Made by a program: the position numbers and the translations under genes. A stretch of DNA of 29,101 nt from Gallionella sp. (lineage in GTDB: Bacteria; Pseudomonadota; Gammaproteobacteria; Burkholderiales; Gallionellaceae), in contig JAUYGW010000070.1 in the NCBI GenBank assembly GCA_030690245.1, positions 1 to 29,101 on the forward strand, in the 5' to 3' direction. Below are positions 1-6,842 of the stretch, in pieces. The notes beneath the pieces were generated by a model, which did no database searches, was not told the origin of the DNA, and was given only the letters and a program-made list of their open reading frames with translations. Within the stretch, counting starts at the first letter, position 1. Each line of letters begins with the position of its first letter.

Positions 1-852
1 GAGATAGATTTTGCACAGCGGCGGCAGCACCTTCGCGGCCACGCCCTGCGCGACCAGCAGCGTTTCAATCGCGTTGCACACGACGTAGCGGTGCGTCTTG
101 GCGTTGTCGGCGATGCGGATCGCCTTGTCGAGATCTGCCTCGTTATCGATATACACATGACAGACGCCGTCCAGATGCTTGATCACCGGGATGCGCGCCT
201 CCTCGGAGATGCGCGCGATCAGGCTCTTGCCACCGCGCGGTACGATTACGTCGACGTATTCCTTCATGGTGATGAGCTCGCCGACCGCGGCGCGGTCGGT
301 GGTGGCGACGACCTGCACCGTAGTCTCGGGCAGCCCGGCGGCGCGCAGCCCGGCATGCACGCAGGCCGCGATTGCCTGGTTGGAATGGATTGCTTCCGAA
401 CCGCCGCGCAGGATCGCCGCATTGCCGGATTTCAGGCACAGCCCGGCGGCGTCCGCCGTGACGTTGGGGCGCGATTCGTAGATGATGCCGATCACGCCGA
501 GCGGCACGCGCATCTTGCCGACCTGGATGCCGGAAGGGCGGTAGCTCAGGTCGCTGATTGCTCCAATGAGGTCGGGCAGTTGTGCGATTTGCAGCAGCCC
601 TTCGGCCATGCTGCGCACGGTTTTTTCGGTCAGCGTCAGGCGATCCACCGAGGCCTCGTCCAGCCCGTTGGCGCGCGCTGCCGCGACATCCCTGGCATTC
701 TCGGCGATGAGTTGCGCGGCCTGGTTTTGCAATGCTGCGGCGATCTCCGTCAGCGCGCGATTTTTGGTGGCGGTGTCGGCCTGCGCCATGATGCGCGAAG
801 CCGCGCGCGCCGCTTGACCTACCCCTTTCATGTATTCCTTGATGTTGTCCAT
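1..852 (-). CDS. proA: Glutamate-5-semialdehyde dehydrogenase (gamma-glutamyl phosphate reductase), N-terminal 284 residues; 3' end outside window
   Basis: ProA reduces gamma-glutamyl phosphate to glutamate semialdehyde with NADPH, the second step of proline synthesis in the cytoplasm. The frame read leftward from 852 is open for 284 codons to the window edge; the family is about 420 residues, so the C-terminal third is missing. It starts [10 protein letters not shown] and shows the aldehyde dehydrogenase features [10 protein letters not shown] (122-131), [12 protein letters not shown] (140-151), VPRGGKSL (204-211) and the catalytic cysteine in [10 protein letters not shown] (Cys259). The start at 852-850 is preceded by a purine-rich AGGGAAA. 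The gene is divergent from trpC, with a hairpin repeat between them. A -10-like TAAAAT lies on this strand at 885-880. No frameshift is seen. Confidence 0.95.
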   Translation of the reverse strand, partial: MDNIKEYMKGVGQAARAASRIMAQADTATKNRALTEIAAALQNQAAQLIAENARDVAAARANGLDEASVDRLTLTEKTVRSMAEGLLQIAQLPDLIGAISDLSYRPSGIQVGKMRVPLGVIGIIYESRPNVTADAAGLCLKSGNAAILRGGSEAIHSNQAIAACVHAGLRAAGLPETTVQVVATTDRAAVGELITMKEYVDVIVPRGGKSLIARISEEARIPVIKHLDGVCHVYIDNEADLDKAIRIADNAKTHRYVVCNAIETLLVAQGVAAKVLPPLCKIYL

Positions 853-879
853 GATGTTTCCCTGAAGCGAATGGGGCGC

Positions 880-885
880 ATTTTA
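880..885 (-). promoter_or_regulatory. Putative -10 element of proA
   Basis: Read on the minus strand this is TAAAAT followed by GCGCCCC, placing a start of transcription about 20 nt before the proA ATG. It matches the TAAAATGCGC pattern also found before trpC and rplM. No good -35 is visible, and the hairpin repeat begins where a -35 would lie. Confidence 0.45.
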
Positions 886-889
886 GCCA

Positions 890-976
890 GTAGGATGGGT
901 GGAGCGTAGCGATACCCATCATTGCCGATTTAAATGCAGTTTTTTGTTGGGTATCGCTACGCTCCACCCAACCTAC
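890..976. repeat. REP-like inverted repeat in the proA/trpC divergent spacer
   Basis: Two arms of about 30 nt (890-919 and 947-976) are reverse complements with only two mismatches, around a loop of about 27 nt. The core of each arm reads GGAGCGTAGCGATACCC or its complement. Elements with this core are, to my knowledge, commonly dispersed in betaproteobacterial intergenic regions. There is no U-run, so it is not a classical terminator. It lies between two divergent genes, where a terminator is not expected anyway. Confidence 0.8.
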
Positions 977-1011
977 GAGTTGGCACAGGCATTTTACCGC
1001 AAGCAGAGTGT

Positions 1012-1017
1012 TAAAAT
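1012..1017 (+). promoter_or_regulatory. Putative -10 element of trpC
   Basis: TAAAAT followed by GCGCGCC lies 30 nt before the trpC start. The same string occurs before rplM, where a perfect -35 accompanies it. Here the -35 region is poor, so the promoter may be weak or activator-dependent. Confidence 0.5.
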
Positions 1018-1046
1018 GCGCGCCTTTCTCGAACACAGGCGCAGTC

Positions 1047-1850
1047 ATGTCCGACATACTCAACAAAATCCTCGCGGTCAAGACGCAGGAAGTAGCCGCA
1101 GCCCTAGCCGACAAGCCGCTCGCAGTCGTTCGTGCCGAGGCGGAGCAGGCTATGCCGCCGCGCGATTTCACCGGCAGCATCCGCGCCAAAATTGCCGCAG
1201 GCCAGGCCGCCGTGATCGCGGAAATCAAGAAGGCCAGCCCGAGCAAGGGCGTGCTGCGCGCCGATTTCCGTCCTGCCGAAATCGCCGCCACCTATGCGCA
1301 ACATGGAGCGGCGTGTTTGTCGGTGCTGACCGACGCGCAATTCTTCCAGGGCAGCGCGGAATACCTGAAGCAGGCGCGCGCCGCCTGTACGCTGCCGGTG
1401 CTGCGCAAGGATTTCATCGTTGACAAATACCAGATTTACGACGCGCGCGCGATGGGCGCGGATGCGATCCTGCTGATCGCCGCCGCGCTGGATGTGAAAC
1501 AAATGCAGGCATTCGAGGCGCTGGCACACAGCCTCGGCATGGCGGTGCTGGTGGAGGTGCATGACGGCACGGAGCTGGATGCCGCGCTGCAATTAACCAC
1601 GCCGCTGATCGGCGTGAACAACCGCAACCTGCGCACCTTCGAAGTGAGCCTGCAAACCACGCTGGACTTGCTGCCGCGTATTTCTTCAGATGAAAAGGGG
1701 GCAGGGCGCATCGTCGTCACCGAAAGCGGCATTCTCAACGCGGAAGACGTCAGGCTGATGCGCGGCAATCATGTGAACGCATTTCTGGTTGGCGAGGCGT
1801 TCATGCGCGCGGACGACCCGGGCGCGGAGCTGGCGAAAGTGTTTGGATAA
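1047..1850 (+). CDS. trpC: Indole-3-glycerol phosphate synthase
   Basis: TrpC closes the ring of CdRP to give indole-3-glycerol phosphate in tryptophan synthesis. The 267-residue length is normal for the monofunctional enzyme. The TIM-barrel signature is intact: [10 protein letters not shown] (59-68, with Glu59 and Lys61), [13 protein letters not shown] (118-130, catalytic-type Lys121), IGVNNRNL in the middle strands, VTESGI, and a C-terminal FLVGEAFM phosphate loop. The in-frame ATG at 1008 would add 13 residues unlike the family and would overlap the -10, so the ATG at 1047 (MSDILNKIL) is preferred. No other trp gene lies in the window after it, so it may be a single-gene unit or the end of a rearranged trp cluster. 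Confidence 0.95.
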   Translation: MSDILNKILAVKTQEVAAALADKPLAVVRAEAEQAMPPRDFTGSIRAKIAAGQAAVIAEIKKASPSKGVLRADFRPAEIAATYAQHGAACLSVLTDAQFFQGSAEYLKQARAACTLPVLRKDFIVDKYQIYDARAMGADAILLIAAALDVKQMQAFEALAHSLGMAVLVEVHDGTELDAALQLTTPLIGVNNRNLRTFEVSLQTTLDLLPRISSDEKGAGRIVVTESGILNAEDVRLMRGNHVNAFLVGEAFMRADDPGAELAKVFG

Positions 1851-1885
1851 ACGCATAGATCTTTTCTGAACAACGCATTTACCGA

Positions 1886-2092
1886 ATGCCGACCTTCATG
1901 GATACCGAACCAGCCTACAAGCCAGCAGGTTGCAACGGCTGCACCCATTACTACATCACCCACGATGCCAGTTTCAGGTATGGCTGCCGTGCTCTTGACT
2001 TCAAGAGTCAACGACAGCCGATCCTTGATGTCGTCGAGGCGTCCGGGCAGCAGTGCCACTATTCCCAGAAAAAAGATCGGGGCCCGAAATAG
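1886..2092 (+). CDS. Small Cys-rich conserved protein of unknown function
   Basis: This 68-residue frame looks like a real small gene rather than noise. It has four cysteines (Cys16, Cys19, Cys34, Cys57) in the order CxxC, C, C, with intervening Y-x-T-H, YGCRALDFKS and ASGQQC segments. From memory this resembles a family of about 60-residue bacterial proteins with the pattern CxxCxxFxxT...GCxxxGFKS...SGxxC, for which no function is established. The spacing could bind a metal such as zinc, but that is inference. It begins 35 nt after trpC and has no strong ribosome binding site; an in-frame ATG at 1898 is an alternative start. It contains no signal peptide or membrane segment. Confidence 0.6.
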   Translation: MPTFMDTEPAYKPAGCNGCTHYYITHDASFRYGCRALDFKSQRQPILDVVEASGQQCHYSQKKDRGPK

Positions 2093-2259
2093 CCCGGCAT
2101 GCGCAGGGATGCCGTCGGCTTATGAGACTCACCGTTTATTCTGACCGGTAAAGTTGATTGTTTATTTAGGTTCGTTACCGTACAGAGCGGCGGCAACATT
2201 GCGTTTAATCTACAGTCCTTGCAGGGTGTGCCTGTTAATTTAAGTGAAGGAATATGATC

Positions 2260-2445
2260 ATGAACAAAAATCAAGTCGAAGGGGTTGTAAAGGATATCGC
2301 TGGTAAAGTGCAGGAAGTGGCTGGAAAACTGGTTGGCAGCAAAGAACAGCAAGTCAAAGGCCTCGGCAAACAAATATCCGGAAAAGCCGAGAAAGCCTAT
2401 GGCGATGCAAAGGAAGTCATCAAGGATGCAAACAAGAATTCTTGA
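2260..2445 (+). CDS. CsbD-family stress-response protein
   Basis: The 61-residue product is small, Lys/Glu/Gly-rich and highly charged. It fits the CsbD family: N-terminal NQVEGVVKDIAGKVQE, then GKLVGSKEQQ and a repeated GK-GK pattern through GKAEKAYGDAKEV. CsbD-like proteins are induced by general stress in many bacteria, but their biochemical role is unknown. The AGGA at 2248-2251 lies 8 nt before the ATG at 2260 and only 2 nt before the in-frame ATG at 2254, so 2260 is chosen. It is flanked by about 160 bp of AT-richer DNA upstream and by a strong terminator downstream, suggesting a single-gene unit. Confidence 0.85.
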   Translation: MNKNQVEGVVKDIAGKVQEVAGKLVGSKEQQVKGLGKQISGKAEKAYGDAKEVIKDANKNS

Positions 2446-2466
2446 AGCGTTAATGCCATAATAAAC

Positions 2467-2490
2467 GGCCGCTGTGCGCGGCCATTTTTT
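2467..2490 (+). terminator. Rho-independent terminator of the CsbD-like gene
   Basis: A 6-bp all-GC stem (GGCCGC / GCGGCC) with a 5-nt loop is followed by A and then TTTTTT. It starts 21 nt after the stop codon. Confidence 0.85.
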
Positions 2491-2564
2491 CGACAGGTCG
2501 ACGCTGCGAAAGATCGTTCGGCCTTGTGTAGAAATAAACCTCTCCGATAAAACCAGGGGAATTT

Positions 2565-3509
2565 ATGAACAGCAGATTCGTCGATCGCCTGGCTCATGTC
2601 CCGACTCACTGGGTAAGGCGCCTGAAGATCGTCCTGGTCGAGTCGCTGACATCCTGGATCGATCACCGCGCATCCAGCAAAGGCGCAGCCCTGGCCTTCT
2701 ATACCCTGTTTTCCATGACGCCAATCCTGGTGCTGTCCATCGCGGTTGCCGGCTACGTCTTCGGCGCCGAGGCTGCCCAGGGTGAGATCGTTGTCCAAGT
2801 GCAGGGGCTGGTAGGGCCGAATGGCGCACAGGTTATCCAGGCTTTGCTGGCAGCCGCGCAAGATCCCTCCTCCGGGCTGGTGGCGACACTCGTGGCAAGC
2901 GTCCTGCTGCTGCTGGGTACAACCAGCGTCTTTGTCGAGCTGAAGGGCAGCCTGGATGAACTGTGGGGTATCAACAAGCCTAGTCAGTCGGCTTTCAGCG
3001 TGCTCTTGAGAACCCGGCTCCTGTCCTTTGGGATGGTGCTTGTTCTGGCTTTCCTGCTGCTCGTCTCCCTTGTCGTCAGCGCCGCACTGGCCATGCTTGA
3101 ACGTTATGCGCACGGCGTCTTGGGCAGCTCCGCCGTGGTTCTTGCGACGGCCACCTCCATCATTTCGTTCGGCGTCATAGCCTGCATGTTTGCCGTCATT
3201 TACAAGACCCTGCCGGACGCACCGCTGTCGTGGCGCGACGTCTGGATCGGCGCCGCCTTCACAGCGGGGCTGTTCAGCCTGGGGAAATATGCGATTGGCT
3301 TGTACCTGGGCAACAGCGGCGTGGCATCAAGCTTTGGCGCTGCCGGATCGCTGATCGCGTTGCTGCTATGGGTGTACTACTCGGCACAGATTTTCTTTCT
3401 GGGGGCGGAGTTCACGCGACATTACGCTTTGTGGTTCGGCAGCCTGCAGCATGAGAGGCTGTTCGCCGAGGAAATGAACCGCCTTGCCGCGCGACCGGAT
3501 GCCGGGTGA
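2565..3509 (+). CDS. YihY/BrkB-family inner-membrane protein
   Basis: The 314-residue protein has the YihY/BrkB layout. It opens with a short cytoplasmic N-terminus and the family hallmark segment SSKGAALAFYTLFSMTPIL (about 37-55). Several hydrophobic helices follow (about 55-70, 103-125, 150-180, 190-215, 225-250), and the last helix contains SFGAAGSLIALLLWVYYSAQ before a short charged tail. The family was once called RNase BN, but that activity belongs to another gene; its true role (possibly transport) is not established. The start is supported by AGGGGA shortly upstream. It converges on the OsmC-family gene, with no obvious terminator in the 68-bp gap. Confidence 0.88.
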   Translation: MNSRFVDRLAHVPTHWVRRLKIVLVESLTSWIDHRASSKGAALAFYTLFSMTPILVLSIAVAGYVFGAEAAQGEIVVQVQGLVGPNGAQVIQALLAAAQDPSSGLVATLVASVLLLLGTTSVFVELKGSLDELWGINKPSQSAFSVLLRTRLLSFGMVLVLAFLLLVSLVVSAALAMLERYAHGVLGSSAVVLATATSIISFGVIACMFAVIYKTLPDAPLSWRDVWIGAAFTAGLFSLGKYAIGLYLGNSGVASSFGAAGSLIALLLWVYYSAQIFFLGAEFTRHYALWFGSLQHERLFAEEMNRLAARPDAG

Positions 3510-3577
3510 ACTGCACGGCTCCTTGCACGGCACCCATACAGAATTTGTCCTGCAATCCTTGGTTTTTTGCTGTGTCC

Positions 3578-3994
3578 CTATTCCTGAATCACTTCGAAGT
3601 CATGCGTGATCGCGGCGGTCGCACCGAGCATGATGGAGGCCGAGCAGTATTTTTCGGCCGACAGCTTGATGGCTTTTTCAACAGCCTCCGGCTTGATGTC
3701 CTTACCCGTCACGACGAAATGCATGTGGATATTGGTGAACACCTTGGGGTCGGTTTCGGCGCGCTCCGCGTCCAGCTCCACATAGCATCCGGAAACGGCC
3801 TGGCGGCTCTTCTTCAGGATCGACATCACGTCGAAGCTGGTGCAACCGCCCGCGCCGAGCAGCAGCATTTCCATCGGGCGCGGGCCGAGATTGCGCCCGC
3901 CTGCAGCCGGTGAGCCATCCATCAGGACGGCGTGGCTGCTTTCCGTTTCACCAAGAAAAGAGACTTGTTCCACCCATTTAACGCGAGCTTTCAT
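3578..3994 (-). CDS. OsmC/Ohr-superfamily protein (YhfA-like)
   Basis: The 138-residue protein is full length for the OsmC fold. It keeps both redox cysteines of the superfamily: Cys51 in LLLGAGGCTSFDVM and Cys117 in AEKYCSAS. OsmC and Ohr proteins reduce organic hydroperoxides through this cysteine pair. The branch with a GGCT-type helix and a short N-terminus is nearer to E. coli YhfA, whose substrate is less certain. It lies 12 nt downstream of the DUF218 gene on the same strand, so the two are probably cotranscribed. There is no signal peptide; a cytoplasmic location is expected. Confidence 0.88.
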   Translation of the reverse strand: MKARVKWVEQVSFLGETESSHAVLMDGSPAAGGRNLGPRPMEMLLLGAGGCTSFDVMSILKKSRQAVSGCYVELDAERAETDPKVFTNIHMHFVVTGKDIKPEAVEKAIKLSAEKYCSASIMLGATAAITHDFEVIQE

Positions 3995-4006
3995 GTTGTT
4001 CCTTGT

Positions 4007-4774
4007 CTAAATATTAGAGATTGCTAATCTTACCCGATACCAGAGCAAACCGATAACTTCGTGAACAAAAATTTTGCTGTCGCGCAATGCTTCGGCGTTG
4101 GGCAGGAAGGCGAACAGGTTAGTCTGGTAGCGCGTGGTGAATGCAGTCGGCGCCTCGACTACCTCGAATCCGGCACGGCGGAAGACGTCGGCGGAGCGCG
4201 GCATGTGCCAGGCGTGGGTGACGAGATAGATTTTTTTGATGCCAGCCTTTTGCAGGGTCTGGAATGAGTAGCGCGCATTTTCGAAAGTGTTGTCGGACTG
4301 GTCTTCCGTCCAGCATACCGGAATCTGGAAATCCTGTTCCAGCGAAGCGCGCATCTGCTGCGCTTCCGATACGCTGTTACCGAGCGGTTTGCCGCCGGTC
4401 ACCAGCACCGGCTTGCCGGTCTCGCGCTGGAGTTTGGCGCCGTAACGCAAGCGCACCAGCGCAGCCTCGCTGATCGTGTCCTGTCCGGCATATTCCGGCG
4501 CATGGAAGTACGTTCCGCCGCCGAGGATCACGATCGCATTTGCATTTTGTAGCGGCTTCCTCAGCGCGGTGGTGCGCGCTTCCAGCAGGTGCAGCGCGCC
4601 ATCGGCAAAATAAGGCGTGGAGGCGAGCCACAGCAAGCCGAAGGCCGCGAGCAGCAGCGGCTTCGCAAACCTGCGGCGGCGGTAGAGCAGGAACAGGCCG
4701 AGCGCGAGCACGAGCAGCAGGCTCAGCGGCGGCAGCAGGAAGGCGGCGATGGTGTTGGTGACGAACCAGGACAT
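4007..4774 (-). CDS. YdcF/ElyC-type DUF218 membrane protein
   Basis: The 255-residue protein starts with two hydrophobic helices (about 8-31 and 38-54) followed by a DUF218 domain. Family motifs are in order: AIVILGGG, ALVRLRYGAKL, VLVTGG, a SEAQQM segment, an acidic DQSDNTFENA box, LVTHAWHMPRS and a C-terminal HEVIGLLWY. E. coli ElyC and SanA, from this family, affect envelope integrity and lipid-carrier or peptidoglycan-related processes, so a similar envelope role is inferred. It is the first gene of a minus-strand pair with the OsmC-family gene. A CATAAT-like -10 lies upstream at 4809-4804 on this strand. Confidence 0.88.
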   Translation of the reverse strand: MSWFVTNTIAAFLLPPLSLLLVLALGLFLLYRRRRFAKPLLLAAFGLLWLASTPYFADGALHLLEARTTALRKPLQNANAIVILGGGTYFHAPEYAGQDTISEAALVRLRYGAKLQRETGKPVLVTGGKPLGNSVSEAQQMRASLEQDFQIPVCWTEDQSDNTFENARYSFQTLQKAGIKKIYLVTHAWHMPRSADVFRRAGFEVVEAPTAFTTRYQTNLFAFLPNAEALRDSKIFVHEVIGLLWYRVRLAISNI

Positions 4775-4832
4775 GATGGCGTTTGGGGTAACGAACCGGC
4801 GATATTATGACATGCGGCACGATTTTCGATGA

Positions 4833-4866
4833 GTTGCAGGAGCCCGATGAATCGGGCTCCTGCAAC
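4833..4866. repeat. Perfect 16-bp-arm palindrome (REP-like hairpin)
   Basis: Arms 4833-4848 and 4851-4866 are exact reverse complements around a 2-nt centre. The outer part, TGCAGGAGC, resembles the TGTAGGAGC edge of the larger hairpin at 8388. It lies between the divergent DUF218 and hydrolase genes, so it is not acting as a terminator for either. Confidence 0.85.
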
Positions 4867-4869
4867 GGG

Positions 4870-4875
4870 TAGAAT
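4870..4875 (+). promoter_or_regulatory. Putative -10 of the lipid-salvage operon
   Basis: TAGAAT lies directly after the palindrome and about 30 nt before the hydrolase start. No convincing -35 is visible because the hairpin occupies that region. Confidence 0.35.
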
Positions 4876-4902
4876 GACCGAGGAGACGATGACGAGGTGG
4901 CG

Positions 4903-6090
4903 ATGAACAAAGGGGATGGCGGCGAAGTACGGCTGGAGGCGAGGCATAGGCCATCCGGCAAAAACTTCCGTTTCATCGGGGAGGGGCTGCCGTTCGGCGA
5001 ATATGTGCGGCGCACGACGGCGATGTTGCGGCGCGTGCATGCCGAACTTGGCAGCGCCGACCCGGAGAAGGCGGTCGCCGGGAACGCGCCGTTCGAATTG
5101 CATCCCGCCGCAGAGGCACACAGGGGAAGGGGTAAACCTTACCGGCGCGGCGTGCTGCTCACGCATGGCCTGACCGACTCCCCTTATTTCATGCGCCACC
5201 TGGCGGCATTCTTCCAGCGCAACGGTTTCCGGGTGATGGTGCCGCTGCTGCCGGGGCATGGCACGCAGCCGGGCGACTTGCTCCATGTGCGCTGGCGGGA
5301 ATGGGCGAGAACGGTGCGCTACGGCGCGGGGTGTCTGGCTGCCGAGGTCGACGAACTGTATCTGGCCGGTTTTTCGGCGGGCGCTGCGTTGAGCCTGCTG
5401 CAAAGCGCGCAGGACGAACGGGTGCGCGGCCTGTTCCTGTTTGCGCCTGCGCTGGAGATCAACCCCCGTGCGCGCTGGGCGAACCTGCACAGGCTTTACA
5501 GTTGGCTGTCGCCCGAGAGCGCTTGGGTGGGCATCATGCCGGACCGCGATCCCTATAAATACGAATCGCTCTGCAAGAATGCCGCCGCGCAGATGTACGC
5601 GCTGACGCAGGCGCTACTGGAATGCGGGCGCGACATCCCGATGTTCGCCGCCGCCAGCGCGGACGATGCGACGGTGCATGCCGCAGCGACGCTGCGCTTC
5701 ATGCGGCAGGCGCGACATCTACATAGCCGGTTGGTGTGGTATGCGGCCCAGGCTCCGCAAGGTGCCGCCCCTCATGTGGAGTGGATCGACAGCGTACTGC
5801 CCGAGCAACGCATCCTGGGTAGCGCGCACACGGCCATCGTGTTGCCGCCCGAGGATGCGCATTACGGTGCGGCAGGTGATTACGTGAACTGCCTGCATTA
5901 CTATCCGCGCGACATGCGGAGCTATGGGATGTGCCTCGCATCCCCGCACAATGAGTGTCAGGGCGATGCGTGGCAGGGTGAGGTGACCGAACAGAATCTC
6001 GGGCGCGGCCTGTTGCGCCGCTTGATGTACAACCCGCACTTTGCGGCGCTGGAAGCTTCCATGCAGAAATTCATTGAAGGATTGCCGTGA
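4903..6090 (+). CDS. Alpha/beta-hydrolase (esterase or lysophospholipase-like)
   Basis: The 395-residue product has the serine-hydrolase core: an oxyanion-hole motif LLTHGLTDSP (85-94), VPLLPGHGTQ (113-122), and the nucleophile elbow GFSAGA with Ser158. Later Asp- and His-containing segments (SADDATVH, GSAHTAIV) can complete a triad, but I cannot assign them with certainty. The substrate is unknown. It is the first gene of a tightly coupled run with a glycerophosphodiester phosphodiesterase and glpD, which suggests deacylation of a glycerolipid or lysophospholipid. The start could be GTG 4897 (AGGAGA 10 nt upstream) or ATG 4903 (GAGG 5 nt upstream); I chose the ATG. The stop overlaps the next start by 4 nt (GTGA). 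Confidence 0.85.
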   Translation: MNKGDGGEVRLEARHRPSGKNFRFIGEGLPFGEYVRRTTAMLRRVHAELGSADPEKAVAGNAPFELHPAAEAHRGRGKPYRRGVLLTHGLTDSPYFMRHLAAFFQRNGFRVMVPLLPGHGTQPGDLLHVRWREWARTVRYGAGCLAAEVDELYLAGFSAGAALSLLQSAQDERVRGLFLFAPALEINPRARWANLHRLYSWLSPESAWVGIMPDRDPYKYESLCKNAAAQMYALTQALLECGRDIPMFAAASADDATVHAAATLRFMRQARHLHSRLVWYAAQAPQGAAPHVEWIDSVLPEQRILGSAHTAIVLPPEDAHYGAAGDYVNCLHYYPRDMRSYGMCLASPHNECQGDAWQGEVTEQNLGRGLLRRLMYNPHFAALEASMQKFIEGLP

Positions 6091-6842
6091 AGCGGACACT
6101 GGTCTTTTCCCACCGCGGTGCAAACCGGGAGGCGGCGGAGAATACCCGCAGCGCGTTCGACCGAGCGCTCGCCTATCCCATCGACGGCATCGAGACCGAC
6201 ATCCAGCTCAGCCACGACGGGGTCGCCGTGCTATGGCACGACCGCTTTCTCGGCAAGCTAGGCTTGCCCGGCAAGCGCATCGACGACTTCGATCATGCTG
6301 AGTTGCAGGCGATGGATTTCGCCGCGCACTTTGCTCACGCGGAAAAAACCGAGGGCGTGATGAGCCTGCGCGAATTCCTGGCGGCCTATCGCACGCGCTG
6401 CCGCCTGTTGCTGGAGATCAAGAACCGCGCATGGGAACAGCCTGCGCGGCATGAGGCCAAGGTCAGGCAGACGCTGGAACTGGCTGGCGAGGCGGGCGAT
6501 CGCATCCTGGTGTCGTCGTTCGACCTGAACAGCCTGATCTACGCCCATCGCTGCGCGCCGCAGTTCCCGCTGGTGCTCAACCTGGAGCCGGAGCACGGCG
6601 CGGATTTCGCGCGCAGTGTACTGGCTGCGCAGCCTTTCCTGCATGGCCTGTGCGTCCACATCGACACGCTGGACGAGGCCATGATCGGCGTGCTGCGTGA
6701 ATGCGGCAAGCGCATCGCGGTTTACACCTGCAACAGCGACGAAGAGATAAGCCGTGCGCTCGCCTTGGGTGTGGATATTTTGATCAGCGATGTGCCGCAG
6801 AAGGCCTTGCAGATAAGGGCTATGATGGCGGGGGAAAAGTGA
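6087..6842 (+). CDS. Glycerophosphodiester phosphodiesterase
   Basis: The 251-residue cytoplasmic-type GDPD (no signal peptide) cleaves glycerophosphodiesters to an alcohol and sn-glycerol-3-phosphate. The catalytic set is intact: HRGAN at 9-13 (His9), IETDIQ at 35-40 (Glu36 and Asp38, metal ligands), WHD at 50-52 (His51), LLLEIKN, and the C-terminal VYTCNSDEEI and ILISDVP motifs of the TIM barrel. It starts at GTG 6087 inside the stop region of the hydrolase gene and ends by overlapping the glpD start, so all three are probably translationally coupled. The product G3P is the substrate of the next gene, which makes the pathway reading strong. Confidence 0.92.
   Translation: MKRTLVFSHRGANREAAENTRSAFDRALAYPIDGIETDIQLSHDGVAVLWHDRFLGKLGLPGKRIDDFDHAELQAMDFAAHFAHAEKTEGVMSLREFLAAYRTRCRLLLEIKNRAWEQPARHEAKVRQTLELAGEAGDRILVSSFDLNSLIYAHRCAPQFPLVLNLEPEHGADFARSVLAAQPFLHGLCVHIDTLDEAMIGVLRECGKRIAVYTCNSDEEISRALALGVDILISDVPQKALQIRAMMAGEK

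Noticed and set aside
143..1291. Long open frame on the minus strand across proA and the spacer
   Set aside because: It is an off-frame reading of proA joined to the hairpin repeat and antisense trpC; the protein is Arg/His-rich with no family pattern, while proA is clear in the neighbouring frame.
4889..4906. Five-codon leader peptide overlapping the hydrolase start
   Set aside because: ATGACGAGGTGGCGATGA is open, but its AGGAGA is only 2 nt away and no attenuator structure follows; chance is likely.
6701..6838. Upstream extension of glpD
   Set aside because: It would overlap the end of the phosphodiesterase gene in another frame and add sequence unlike GlpD; GTG 6839 with a 4-nt overlap fits better.
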